Source: CAZOGW01 sp964579415
Lineage (GTDB): Bacteria > Actinomycetota > Acidimicrobiia > Spongiisociales > UBA5794
Length of the DNA: 20,301 nt
Direction: 5' to 3'
Assembly: GCA_964579415.1 (NCBI GenBank)
Contig: CAZOGW010000047.1
Coordinates: 1 to 20,301 of the forward strand
Shown one piece after another: positions 1 through 8,533 of the stretch. The stretch's first letter is position 1; each line of letters begins with the position of its first letter. A model generated the notes under the pieces. That model was not told the origin of the DNA. It saw only the letters and a program-made list of their open reading frames with translations, and did not search any database. Made by a program: the position numbers and the translations under genes.

Positions 1-2458
1 GGACGGCTGCCACGGGTACCACCGGCTCGGCCTCGACCATGGGCTCCGGTTCCACCTCGGCAGCGGTTGCCGGGGCCGCGGCCTCGGTGACGGGTTCAGG
101 AACGACCGTTATCGGGTCCGGAGCCACCGCGACGGGTTCGGCAACGGCCGGTGCCTCGGCGATCACAGGCTCGACCGGCTCCGGCTCGGCGGGCGCCACA
201 ACAGCGGCGGCGGGGGCCTCGGGAGCCGCCACCGGCTCGGGGGGCGCCACGGCAGCGGCAGCAGGGACACCCTGCGGCACCGGCTCGTGGGCGGTCGGGA
301 GGGCCGGTTCGGCGACGAAGAGGTGGCGCGTCACCGGCGTCGGCGGGTAGACGCGGCGCAACTCGTCGTCGCCCTCCCTGGTCCACAGTCGCTGAGGCGC
401 CACGGTGAGGACGATCGGGAGCACCAGGAAGCGGCCCACGGTGGCAGCCACCAGCACGGTGGCAATGGCGGCGGCGCCGATGCCCTGGGCGGTGCTCCAC
501 GAGGAGAAGACCACCGGGAGCAGCGGCAGGGCGAGCAGGAACGCCATCTCGGAGTGGACCTTCAGCGAGGCGGCCAGGGCGCGCGAGCCGTCGCCGCGGG
601 CGTTGCCGGTGACGTCGGTCTCCTCACGGGCAGCGCCTCCCCCGTATACCAGCAGCGCCGCCGCCAGGGCGAGGCCGAGGCCCAGCCCCAGTGGGGGGAC
701 ACTGACACCGATCCAGCCGGTGGGGTCGAAGCCGACGATCCGGCCCAGGCCGCCGCGCGCCATGCCCAGGTCGAGCACGGCGTAGCCACCGGCCGTCATG
801 GCGGCGGCGGCGATCCCGAGGCGAGCCCCCAGCGAACCGCTGCGCAGCATCCAGGCGGCGAGGAGCATTATCCCGACGGCAGCGAGGCCGAGGGCGGCGA
901 GGGTGCGGCCTTCCACGGCCGACACCGTGCCGTCCTGGCGGAGAGCCAGCCCGCCCATCTGGGTACGGAACGGGGCCTCGGCGGCGGCCACGTCCGCAGT
1001 GACGGCAGCCGCAGTCCTGCCGCCGGCGCTCCCCTCGGTAGCGACGAGGAACCACATCCCCTCATCGCCGCCGCGGTGGCGCGCCGTGGCCGCCCGCGGC
1101 GCCGCCACCTGCTCACCGGCGACGTAGACGCCCATGGCGGAGTCGACCCGGGTGACACCGGGGATGGTGGAGATCTGCTTGAGGTAGTCGCGTGTGAGCC
1201 GGTCGGTTCCGGCGGCGTCGGAGACCGTGCGGGCGACGACGAAGGGGGCGCCGGCATCGTCGGAGGCAAACCCTTCGTCCAAGGCCTCGGCTGCCTGCCG
1301 CGCCGGGGTGCCGGCGGCGAGTGACTCGGGCCCCGAAGGGCGGGTGGCGACGCCGAGGCCGGCGACGATGGGGGGCACCACCAACACCGCGGTGACGGCC
1401 AGGGCGGCGAAGGTGTGACGGCGGGACCACGCCGAGACGCGGTCCACCCCGGTTCTGTCCCGCATTGCGCCCTGGGCGGACGACCCGGTACCGACGATGG
1501 CGAGGGCGAAGCCGAGGACCACCACCGAGGCCAGCCCGGCGGCTACGCCACCGGCGGCGAAGGCGTACCCGGCGGAGCGCAGCAGGGCGGTGGGGAGGAA
1601 CCACAGGGCGGCACCGACGACGGCGACGACCCCGGATGCGAGGGCGACGGTGCGACCCGCGGTGGGGATGGTGGCCAGCATGGAGTCGCGGCGGCTGTTG
1701 CCCAGGCGGCGCTCGTCGGCGAAGCGGGATGTCATCAGCAGGCCGTTGGCGGAGGTGAGGCCCCAGGCGACGGCGACGCCGAGCAGCACCGCCAGCAGGG
1801 GGACCTCCCGGTAGGTGGCGACGCCGTAGAGCCCGGCAAGGGTGACAGCCACGGCCAACACCGCGGTGACTCCGATGAGGAGGGCGGCGCGCCAGCTCCG
1901 CAGGAAGGCCCCGGCGGCGACGAGGGTGACAAGCGCCGCCGCGCCCAGCAGCGGAACCATGTCCCCGAGGGAATCCTTGACGTCGCGGGCCAGTGTGGCT
2001 TCGCCGCCCATGGTGACGCTCACCGCAGGATCGGCGTTGCGGGTGAACCGGTCGACGACATCGGCGCGTGCCGCCCAGGCGGCGGTGGGTCCGGGGATAC
2101 GAGCCGTCACCAGGGCGGAGGAGCCGTCGGCGCTGCGGTACCAGTCGGGGGTGCCCAGCCCCCAGTAGGACTCGATCTCGGCGACGAGGCCGGACTCCTC
2201 CAGTGAGGCGACGAACTCCTGTCCGGCGTCCCTCGAGGCGGCGGAGTCGATATCGCCGTCGGCGGCATCGACCAGGAAGACCAGATTGGGACGGCCGGTA
2301 CCGAAGCGGCCGATCAGGGTGCGTTCGGCATCCCACGCCTCTCCGGCCTCGTGCCACCAGCCCCCGCCCGATGCATCATCGACGAGGGCGCGTCCCAGCG
2401 CAGCACCTCCAAGGATGATGGCGCCCAGTAACAAGCCTGCGACGATACGGAGCTTCAC
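1..2458 (-). CDS. MMPL/RND-family-like membrane protein, C-terminus cut by window edge
   Basis: The minus frame stays open from a GTG at 2458 to the window edge, about 819 codons. An AGGGGG ribosome site lies about 11 nt upstream of the GTG. The layout is that of the MMPL family: one N-terminal helix, a soluble domain to about residue 165, a bundle of helices (about 180-380), a second soluble domain (about 400-540) and a second helix bundle (about 545-690). The family segment around residue 237 reads SANGLLMTSRF where proton-coupled members have an Asp-Tyr pair before GLxxxSRF. The matching helix of the second half reads LGLGLALAAALL and also lacks the pair. From about residue 718 the protein is a low-complexity tail of Ala, Pro, Glu and Val. 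MMPL proteins usually export lipids or other hydrophobic compounds. Without the dyad, transport by proton flux is doubtful, so a structural or regulatory role is possible. The substrate is unknown. Confidence 0.82.
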   Translation of the reverse strand, partial: MKLRIVAGLLLGAIILGGAALGRALVDDASGGGWWHEAGEAWDAERTLIGRFGTGRPNLVFLVDAADGDIDSAASRDAGQEFVASLEESGLVAEIESYWGLGTPDWYRSADGSSALVTARIPGPTAAWAARADVVDRFTRNADPAVSVTMGGEATLARDVKDSLGDMVPLLGAAALVTLVAAGAFLRSWRAALLIGVTAVLAVAVTLAGLYGVATYREVPLLAVLLGVAVAWGLTSANGLLMTSRFADERRLGNSRRDSMLATIPTAGRTVALASGVVAVVGAALWFLPTALLRSAGYAFAAGGVAAGLASVVVLGFALAIVGTGSSAQGAMRDRTGVDRVSAWSRRHTFAALAVTAVLVVPPIVAGLGVATRPSGPESLAAGTPARQAAEALDEGFASDDAGAPFVVARTVSDAAGTDRLTRDYLKQISTIPGVTRVDSAMGVYVAGEQVAAPRAATARHRGGDEGMWFLVATEGSAGGRTAAAVTADVAAAEAPFRTQMGGLALRQDGTVSAVEGRTLAALGLAAVGIMLLAAWMLRSGSLGARLGIAAAAMTAGGYAVLDLGMARGGLGRIVGFDPTGWIGVSVPPLGLGLGLALAAALLVYGGGAAREETDVTGNARGDGSRALAASLKVHSEMAFLLALPLLPVVFSSWSTAQGIGAAAIATVLVAATVGRFLVLPIVLTVAPQRLWTREGDDELRRVYPPTPVTRHLFVAEPALPTAHEPVPQGVPAAAAVAPPEPVAAPEAPAAAVVAPAEPEPVEPVIAEAPAVAEPVAVAPDPITVVPEPVTEAAAPATAAEVEPEPMVEAEPVVPVAAV

Positions 2459-2484
2459 GGCTGTCCGATCCCCCTGCGCTTTCC

Positions 2485-2535
2485 GGCGGCTACCTGCCGC
2501 CCTGCATCAGATGCCCGCCCGCAGTGGGCAGTGTA
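2485..2535 (-). promoter_or_regulatory. possible -10 box and leader hairpin before the MMPL gene
   Basis: On the minus strand TACACT at 2535-2530 fits TANNNT and would start RNA near 2523. No good -35 box is visible. Between it and the GTG a short inverted repeat (GGCGGC, 5-nt loop, GCCGCC, 2485-2501) lies in the untranslated leader. The call is weak and rests only on position and pattern. Confidence 0.28.
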
Positions 2536-2580
2536 ATGGACAACGTCGCATTAGGCAGCCCCAAAAAGTCCTGACGCCGG

Positions 2581-3078
2581 TCAGCCGTACCGGTCGTGGT
2601 GCACCAGCTCGTCGAGGGCCCGGCGCCCGCCGAGACGGGCCGGTCGCGACTCCGGTCCGGGGTAGCCGAGGGTGACCGCGTAGCGGCAGCGCCGGCCCTC
2701 GGGTAGGCCGAGCACCGCCGTCACCTCGGCGTCGCGGTGCAAGGTGATGGGGCAGCTCGCCACGCCGATCGAGGCGGCGGCGAGCATGATGTTCTGCGCC
2801 ACCCGCCCGGTGTCGAACTCGTAGCCCTGCGGCTCCTGGACCAGGGCCACCACGCACGGTGCGGCCAGGATCGGCTGCGTGAAGTCCCCGCAGGTAGCCA
2901 GGCGCTGCTTCTGCTCGGGGTCGGTGACGACGACGAACGACCACTGCTGGCGGTTCTTGGCCGAACCGGTCCACCGCCCCGCCTCGAGGATGGCGGTGAG
3001 GTCCTCCTCCGACAGAGCTTCGTTCCGGTAGGCGCGCACGGCGCGGAGGCGGAGGAGTTGGTCGTAGGTGTCGCTCAC
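2581..3078 (-). CDS. nitroreductase-family FMN oxidoreductase (short)
   Basis: A 165-residue protein with the start of a nitroreductase fold. The segment RAVRAYRNEALSEEDL is the family's phosphate-binding RxxRxY region. SAKNRQQWSFVVV (residues 39-51) matches the usual SxxNxQPW FMN-contact segment, with Gln in place of Pro. A C-terminal VTLGYPG follows, as in the family. Such enzymes use FMN and NAD(P)H to reduce nitro groups, quinones or flavins. The substrate cannot be told from sequence, and F420-type or dehalogenase-like relatives share the fold. At 165 residues it is shorter than most members (about 180-220). The start is GTG at 3078. There is no ribosome site before it, but a TAGTAT box sits 7 nt upstream, which suggests leaderless translation. 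A T5 run follows the stop. Confidence 0.85.
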   Translation of the reverse strand: MSDTYDQLLRLRAVRAYRNEALSEEDLTAILEAGRWTGSAKNRQQWSFVVVTDPEQKQRLATCGDFTQPILAAPCVVALVQEPQGYEFDTGRVAQNIMLAAASIGVASCPITLHRDAEVTAVLGLPEGRRCRYAVTLGYPGPESRPARLGGRRALDELVHHDRYG

Positions 3079-3085
3079 GCCGGGG

Positions 3086-3091
3086 ATACTA
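3086..3091 (-). promoter_or_regulatory. -10 box for a leaderless nitroreductase mRNA
   Basis: TAGTAT on the minus strand ends 7 nt before the GTG start codon. The 7 nt are CCCCGGC, with no Shine-Dalgarno sequence. A transcript starting at the G of GTG is the simplest reading. No consensus -35 box is seen upstream, where a heptamer array (3110-3130) lies. Confidence 0.5.
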
Positions 3092-3109
3092 TCACCCGGG
3101 TCGCGGATG

Positions 3110-3130
3110 CTACGTACTGCGTACTACGCC
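3110..3130. repeat. heptamer array, 3 units (CTACGTA type)
   Basis: Three 7-bp units in exact register: CTACGTA, CTGCGTA, CTACGCC. CTGCGTA recurs exactly inside the larger array at 4381-4387, which ties this short copy to the same repeat family. It lies between the 3' end of the methyltransferase gene and the nitroreductase promoter. Confidence 0.6.
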
Positions 3131-3155
3131 CGACCGGCGCCACGCCGCTGCCGGT

Positions 3156-4331
3156 TCACAGGGCGACGACCTCGGACCGGACTCCGAGTGACGCCAGTTC
3201 GGCGGTGATCTCCTCGACGTAGACCGGGTTCATCACCACCACCAGGCCGGGAGCGATGTCCACCAACTCGGCGGGAGCCACCACGCGGTGGCCGGTGCCC
3301 GCCATGTACATGCCTTGCTTGTAGGGGTTGATGTCGACCGCGGCGGCGACGTGCTCTCCCATCTCAGCCAGGAAGGCGACGCCCTTGGAGCTGGCGCCCC
3401 AGATCACGACCGGGTCGCCGGTCCTGGCCTCCAACCGGGACCGCCAGGCTCCCACCGTCTCGGCGTACCCGGTGCGGAATCTCTCCACACCGGTGAGGAT
3501 CGCCGGCATGTCGTCGACCGGCCACGTCGGAGTTGCGACCCCTGCCGGCACGGGACGGGCCTCCAGCACCAGGTACTGGCCGTCGTACTCCCTGCGGATG
3601 TCGATCACGGCGAAGCCGCAGCGCTCGAAGAGTCGTGCCAGCGAGCCTTCGGTGAAGTACGTGCAGTGCTCGTAGTAGACGTCCCAGAAGGCGACCTCGT
3701 CGAGGACGCGCTGGACGTCGGGCAGCTCGAAGAGGGTGACGGCGCCCCGGTCGCCGATGTAGCGGCGAATGGAGGACACGAACTCCGCCACCGGTGCGAT
3801 GTGCTCCAGGGTATGGCGGCAGACGACGGCGTCGGGCTCGATGCCGGCGCCCGCCGCCTGTGCCCACCGGTCGTCGAACCGGTCGGTGATCCAGGTGAGG
3901 CGGGCGTGGTCGGCGTGGTCGAGCCGGTCGAGGTCGATGGCGGGGTCGATGCCGATCCCCTTGCCGATGCCGGCGTCGGCCATGTGCGCCAGGAACTCGC
4001 CCTTGCCGCTGCCGATCTCCAGCACGGTGCCGCCGGCGAGGTGGTAGGTGTCCACCCAACGCCGCGCCAGGGAGGCGGCGAACTCGGTGAAGCGCGGCGA
4101 GAACGCCTGGGTCTCCTCGTACCGTCCCGAGTATTCGGTGAGAGCCGGGTCGAAGTCGACGTTGCAGATGACCCCGCAGGCATGGCAGGCGGCAAGGGTG
4201 AGGGCGCCCCGGGGAAAGCGGCGCGCCTCGTCCTCGTCGTCCAGCAGCAGGCAACTGTTCGCCGGTACCGAAGCCTGCCGGTGGAAGATGGCGAGGCGAG
4301 AGGACTCACAGGCAGGACAGGTGGGTTCCAT
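3156..4331 (-). CDS. SAM-dependent C-methyltransferase with N-terminal zinc-binding domain (TylCIII/TcaB9-like)
   Basis: The 391 residues show the three-part layout of sugar C-methyltransferases. An N-terminal zinc-binding part has CPAC (5-8) and CHAC (49-52). A class I SAM-binding core has VLEIGSGKGEF (103-113) and HTLEH (173-177). YYEHCTYF (219-226) contains the conserved Tyr-Glu-His thought to act in catalysis in TcaB9. The C-terminal domain is recognised by WGASSKGVAFL (311-321) and NPYKQGMYMAGT (335-346). Characterised relatives methylate carbon 3 of NDP-keto-deoxysugars. No NDP-sugar genes lie nearby, so the substrate is unknown and other small-molecule substrates are possible. The ATG at 4331 has no ribosome site. 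A GATACT box 6 nt upstream, itself part of a heptamer array, may be the -10 of a leaderless promoter. Confidence 0.88.
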   Translation of the reverse strand: MEPTCPACESSRLAIFHRQASVPANSCLLLDDEDEARRFPRGALTLAACHACGVICNVDFDPALTEYSGRYEETQAFSPRFTEFAASLARRWVDTYHLAGGTVLEIGSGKGEFLAHMADAGIGKGIGIDPAIDLDRLDHADHARLTWITDRFDDRWAQAAGAGIEPDAVVCRHTLEHIAPVAEFVSSIRRYIGDRGAVTLFELPDVQRVLDEVAFWDVYYEHCTYFTEGSLARLFERCGFAVIDIRREYDGQYLVLEARPVPAGVATPTWPVDDMPAILTGVERFRTGYAETVGAWRSRLEARTGDPVVIWGASSKGVAFLAEMGEHVAAAVDINPYKQGMYMAGTGHRVVAPAELVDIAPGLVVVMNPVYVEEITAELASLGVRSEVVAL

Positions 4332-4338
4332 CGAGCCA

Positions 4339-4422
4339 GTATCCAGTATCCAGTATCCAGTATCCAGTACGTGATACCTACTGCGTAGTACCTAGTACTT
4401 AGTACCTAGTACTTAGTACCTC
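4339..4422. repeat. heptamer array, 12 units (GTATCCA / GTACCTA / GTACTTA)
   Basis: Twelve units keep a strict 7-bp period: four GTATCCA, then GTACGTG, ATACCTA, CTGCGTA, then alternating GTACCTA and GTACTTA, ending GTACCTC. The array starts 7 bp upstream of the methyltransferase ATG and ends 3 bp past the eccC-like stop codon, so it is nearly the whole intergenic region. It is much richer in A+T than its surroundings. On the minus strand each GTATCCA unit reads TGGATAC, so every unit junction carries GATACT, a possible -10 hexamer. Confidence 0.9.
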
Positions 4423-4425
4423 TCC

Positions 4426-7400
4426 TCACATCACCGCCTGTACCACTTCCACCGTTCCCTCGGTCACCAGGTAGCCCCGGCCGGGAGGCATGGGCAGGGG
4501 GACCCGCCTCGGAAGCGGGGTGCTCCACAGGTCGCCGTCGACACCGTCGCTGGGCTTGAGCCAGAGACCCTGGCGGGAGCGGCACAGCTCGCGGGACCAG
4601 TGGCCGTAGCGTCCCTTGACGTCGCGGCGGGCGGCGGCGACGACGTGGACGTCGGGGTGGCGCTGCGCCGCCAGGCGGGTGAGTGCTCCGTCGCCGTCGT
4701 CGAGGTCGTCGGCGTCGTCGACGAGGACCAGACGGGGCCCCTCGATCCCGAGAAGGTCGGCGACGGCGGCTTCGATGCCGCCCGGGTCGGTGACGAGACG
4801 GGTGAGTCCGGGGACCTCGCGCAGCGGGGACCGGCGCGGGGCGATCCCCAGCACCGTCGCCGCGGGATGGCGCTCGGCGACCATGGTGGCCAGTGCCGCC
4901 AGCAGGGTGGAGCGCCCGCTACGAGGCTCACCGGCCACCAGCACGTGGTCGCCCTCGCCGAGCCGCCAGCCCACCGGGGCGAGCCGCTCGTCGCCGATCC
5001 CGGCGGGGAGGCGCCAGCCGTCGTCGTCGAGGTGCAGCCAGGCGACCACGTCGGGGACCTTGACCGCGGCCGGGAGTTCTTCGACCGGGAGCGGGCCTCC
5101 CCGCCCACCGGGCCAGGTGGCGGCCACCACCGACACGGCGGCGCTGATGCCGTCCGGATGGGGGACGGCGACCTGGACCACCCTGCCGGTGGTGGTGTCG
5201 ACGCAGCGCCCCGGGGGCATGTCGGCGGGCAGGGAGCGCACCCCGAGCATGGTGGCGGCGGTGGGGTCGGCGGTGCGGAAGAGCAGCTTGGACTCGACGG
5301 CTCCCGTCACGGCGGCGGGAACGGCGCTGTAGCGGCTCACCGAGACCGCGGCCACGATGCCGACGCCGGCGCCGTCGGTGATGATGCGGTTGAGTGCGTC
5401 CTTGTACACCTGGTCGTCGATGCCGTCGTGGGCCGCGGTGAAGCCGTGGTAGCCGTCGACGAGCAACACCACGGTGGGGTCGCCTCGGTGGCGGCCGGCG
5501 CCGGCGAGGCGGGAGTCGATCTCGGCGGTGAGCATCCTCAGCAGGTGGCGTTGGCGATCCCGCTGGTGGGGCCCGACCACGGCCCCGGTGTGGGGCAGGT
5601 GCACCAGCGGGGCCAGGCCACCGCAGTCGCAGTCGAGGACGTACAGGTGAAGGTCGTCCGGCGGCCGGGAGGCAGCCAGACCCAGGGCCAATGTGGCCAG
5701 GGCGGTGGTGGTGCCCGACCCGGCGACACCGTAGAGGATGGTCGACCCCTGCCGGGGATCCCACCAGTACACGCTCTGGCGCTGCTCCTCGGGCTCGTCG
5801 GCAAGTCCCAGGGCGACGGCGCCCTCGACGGGAGGGGAGGCAGCCGGCAGGGCACCGGCGGCGAGGCGGTCGGGAAGCGGGTCGGGCCAGGGTCGCCGCA
5901 CCGGTCGCATCCCGGCGCGGCGGGCCGCCGCGGTGATGGCGGCCACGAGAAGAGCGAGGTCGGTGGGGCCGTCGGAGATGTCCCCGGCGACGGGTGGCGG
6001 TGCCGGCGGTTCGGCGCCGAATGTGAAGGGGCGGGCGATGACGTTCCCCCCGCCGGAGCCGCCGCTGCGGCCGGTGACGATGGCCGCTTGGAAGGCGACC
6101 ACCTCGCCGGGACCGAGCCGGAGGTAGCCGCGGCCCGGCTGGGAGCGTGCCAGGGAAGCGGCCCGGGAGTCACCTATCACGTCGGTGGAGTCACCGGCGT
6201 CCTGGACCCGGAGCGCGATGCGCAGGTTGGTGTTGGCCCGGACGTTGTCGCGGATGACCCCGGCGGGGCGCTGGGTGGCGAGCAGCAGGTGGACGCCGAG
6301 GGAGCGTCCCCGGGCGGCGATGTCGACGAGGGCGTCCATGAAGTCGGGCAGTTCCTTGGCCAGCGCGGCGAACTCGTCGATGACGATGAGCATGCGGGGC
6401 AGTGGATCGTCCCCGGGGCCGGGGTCGAAGAGGCGCAGGTCGTCGACGCCGGCCTCCCGGAGGCGTTGCTCGCGGTGGCGCAGTTCGGCTTCGAGGCAGC
6501 GCAGCGCCCTCTCGGCGAGGCTGTCGTCGAGGTCGGTGACCATCCCGGCGATGTGGGGCAGCCCGGCGCAGGCGTCGAAGGCGCTGCCTCCCTTGTAGTC
6601 GATGAGCACGAAGGCCAGGTGCTCGGGGTCGGTACCGGACGCCAGCGACGCCACCAGGGTGCGCAGCAACTCACTCTTGCCCGACCCGGTGGTGCCGGCG
6701 AGCAGCCCGTGGGGGCCGTCGGAGAGCAGGTCGACGAGGAGCTCACCGGCATCGGTGACGCCGATCGGTGCCGCCGACCCGCCGGGGAATTTCCAGCGCT
6801 GCACCACCTGGTCGGGAGTGGGCGCCGGCATCCCCAGCACCTCGAGGAGCGGGACGGAAGTCGGGAGCTCGGCCCCGTCGTCGGGCCGGTCGGGATCGTC
6901 CCACCGTGCCAGGCGGCGCGTCAACGCCGTGGCCGCCTGTTCGGTGGCGCCGACCACGGCCAGGGCGTCGCCGTCGAGGCGCACCGTCCCGGTGGCGGCC
7001 TCGGCGACCGCGGTGCAGGTGGAGGGTAGGTGGGCCCGTTCCCGGCCGAGCACCAAGCCGGCGACGGCGGCACCCCGCCCACCGAGCAGGTGGCGGACGG
7101 CGGTGTGATCGGGCAGGGAAAGGTCGTCGACGTCGACGACGAGCAGGGTGATCGCGTCGGTGGGCCGCGACGGATCGGCTCCGTGGAGCCCCGGAGGGGG
7201 GGAGGTGGGGAGGAGGAGACCGGTGACGGTGGCCTCGTCGGCGGGACCTGCCGCCAGCAGCCGCCGCCCCGACGAGGAGCGGGCCAGCGTGTGCGGCGCC
7301 CACTTCACCCAGTCCCAGTCCCCGGGATGGTCGGTGACGACGGCCAGTTGGAGGTGGGCCGGGCCGTGCAGCGTCACCGCCTGCACCACCAGGCCGCGGG

Positions 7401-8526
7401 CCAGGGCGAGGGTGTCGGTACGTGCCCCGGTCACGCCCAGCACCTGGCCGGCTCCCAACTCCAGGGGTACCGGGGCCGCCGGGAGGGCGCCGGCGGCAAG
7501 GACCGCCCTCACCGGCGGCGACGCCGCCTCGGGATCGCCGTCGAGCGGCGGCAGCCAGGGAACCGGCCCGTACCCGGCGACGAGGCACAGGAAGTCGGGG
7601 TGGCCGGGAAGGCGCTCCCACATCCCGGGCGCTCCCCGGGCGCGGTAGGCCAGTTCGGGGACGGTGGGGAGATGGCGACGCCTGCGCACCGCTTCGGCGC
7701 TACGGGCCCGGCGTAGCTCGCGGCGTAGCGTCTCGACCGCGTCGGCTTCGGCTACGGCGCAGGATCGGGTGTGCCGGCGGCGGCGGCGCCTGTCCTCGAG
7801 CCAGTTCCCGGCCAGCATCACCGGGCCGAGCAGGCCGAAGAGGGCGAAGCGGGGGTCATAGAGCAGCGCCATCGCCCCGGCGAGGAGCAGGGGGACGACG
7901 AGGGCGGCGACACCAAGCCGGCTGGTGGTGGGCGGCGGCTCCGGCGGCGCGGGAAGCGTTACCGGTGCCGTCACCGACGCGGGCATCTGCCGCGGCGGGC
8001 GGTTGAAGGGTACGGTGCCGCGCCGCCCGGGGAGGAGCCGGCGTGACGGGAGCGCTTCTTCCGCGGGGAGGACGCCGAGGACGGTGCCCCCCAGGGCGAG
8101 CACGCACCCGGGAGCCCACGAGCGCCAGGATCCGCCCGCTGCCGAGACCCGTACCGTTCCCGGAGCAGACACCTGCAGGATGACGCCATCGCTGCCGCGA
8201 CCGCCCCGGCCGCGGGAAAGGCGGTGGGTTCCGGCAGGGAGAGGGGCGGTGGCGCCGGCGCCCCCACCGGCGAGGATGGCGATCCGTGCCGCCGCCGGCG
8301 CGGCCGGCAGAGCCCCGGTGGAGAGGACGGAACCGGCCACCAACCCGGCGTCCCCTACCGACGCCGTTCCGGGGACGGGTGACCCGTCGAGAGTGAGCGC
8401 TGCATCCCCACCGGGCTCGCCGCCGGTCTGCAGCACGGCGGCGACGACATCGGCCGGCATCACCTCCGGCCCGAGGGAGACGTCGACATCGCGTCCGCCT
8501 TCGGGACCGGAGACGGTGATCTGCAT
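4426..8526 (-). CDS. type VII secretion FtsK/SpoIIIE-family ATPase (EccC/EssC-like)
   Basis: A 1366-residue membrane ATPase taken as the motor of a type VII secretion system. Residues 1-75 resemble a YukD-like ubiquitin fold. About 80-155 is FHA-like. Two helices (204-222 and 226-242) precede an Arg-rich stretch. ATPase 1 is intact: Walker A GTTGSGKS (611-618), Walker B LIVIDE (Asp717, Glu718) and LLATQRP (748-754). ATPase 2 has GVAGSGTT (933-940) with Thr for Lys and a Walker B VDGY without Glu. ATPase 3 has GEPRSGRS (1199-1206) with Arg for Lys and VDDADD. Weakened second and third sites are common in EccC/EssC. The ATG at 8526, 7 bp after the upstream WXG100 stop, is preferred over an upstream GTG at 8664, whose extra 46 residues would lie inside that gene. 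The neighbours support secretion rather than chromosome segregation. Confidence 0.92.
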   Translation of the reverse strand: MQITVSGPEGGRDVDVSLGPEVMPADVVAAVLQTGGEPGGDAALTLDGSPVPGTASVGDAGLVAGSVLSTGALPAAPAAARIAILAGGGAGATAPLPAGTHRLSRGRGGRGSDGVILQVSAPGTVRVSAAGGSWRSWAPGCVLALGGTVLGVLPAEEALPSRRLLPGRRGTVPFNRPPRQMPASVTAPVTLPAPPEPPPTTSRLGVAALVVPLLLAGAMALLYDPRFALFGLLGPVMLAGNWLEDRRRRRRHTRSCAVAEADAVETLRRELRRARSAEAVRRRRHLPTVPELAYRARGAPGMWERLPGHPDFLCLVAGYGPVPWLPPLDGDPEAASPPVRAVLAAGALPAAPVPLELGAGQVLGVTGARTDTLALARGLVVQAVTLHGPAHLQLAVVTDHPGDWDWVKWAPHTLARSSSGRRLLAAGPADEATVTGLLLPTSPPPGLHGADPSRPTDAITLLVVDVDDLSLPDHTAVRHLLGGRGAAVAGLVLGRERAHLPSTCTAVAEAATGTVRLDGDALAVVGATEQAATALTRRLARWDDPDRPDDGAELPTSVPLLEVLGMPAPTPDQVVQRWKFPGGSAAPIGVTDAGELLVDLLSDGPHGLLAGTTGSGKSELLRTLVASLASGTDPEHLAFVLIDYKGGSAFDACAGLPHIAGMVTDLDDSLAERALRCLEAELRHREQRLREAGVDDLRLFDPGPGDDPLPRMLIVIDEFAALAKELPDFMDALVDIAARGRSLGVHLLLATQRPAGVIRDNVRANTNLRIALRVQDAGDSTDVIGDSRAASLARSQPGRGYLRLGPGEVVAFQAAIVTGRSGGSGGGNVIARPFTFGAEPPAPPPVAGDISDGPTDLALLVAAITAAARRAGMRPVRRPWPDPLPDRLAAGALPAASPPVEGAVALGLADEPEEQRQSVYWWDPRQGSTILYGVAGSGTTTALATLALGLAASRPPDDLHLYVLDCDCGGLAPLVHLPHTGAVVGPHQRDRQRHLLRMLTAEIDSRLAGAGRHRGDPTVVLLVDGYHGFTAAHDGIDDQVYKDALNRIITDGAGVGIVAAVSVSRYSAVPAAVTGAVESKLLFRTADPTAATMLGVRSLPADMPPGRCVDTTTGRVVQVAVPHPDGISAAVSVVAATWPGGRGGPLPVEELPAAVKVPDVVAWLHLDDDGWRLPAGIGDERLAPVGWRLGEGDHVLVAGEPRSGRSTLLAALATMVAERHPAATVLGIAPRRSPLREVPGLTRLVTDPGGIEAAVADLLGIEGPRLVLVDDADDLDDGDGALTRLAAQRHPDVHVVAAARRDVKGRYGHWSRELCRSRQGLWLKPSDGVDGDLWSTPLPRRVPLPMPPGRGYLVTEGTVEVVQAVM

Positions 8527-8533
8527 GGTGGCG

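Noticed and set aside
1113..2357. Minus-strand 414-codon frame in the MMPL region
   Set aside because: It is Arg-rich and motif-free. The neighbouring minus frame from GTG 2458 gives the MMPL pattern throughout.
4339..4422. CRISPR array or rho-independent terminator reading of the heptamer array
   Set aside because: There are no spacers between units, the period is only 7 bp and no cas genes are present. Units can pair only weakly (AGTACT with itself), and there is no T-run.
4600..7029. Very long plus-strand open frame (about 809 codons) opposite the type VII ATPase gene
   Set aside because: Its product is a Gly/Gly-Val-Asp-rich string with no motifs. It mirrors the codon pattern of the minus-strand ATPase, which has all expected Walker motifs. 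High GC content removes stops from the opposite frame.
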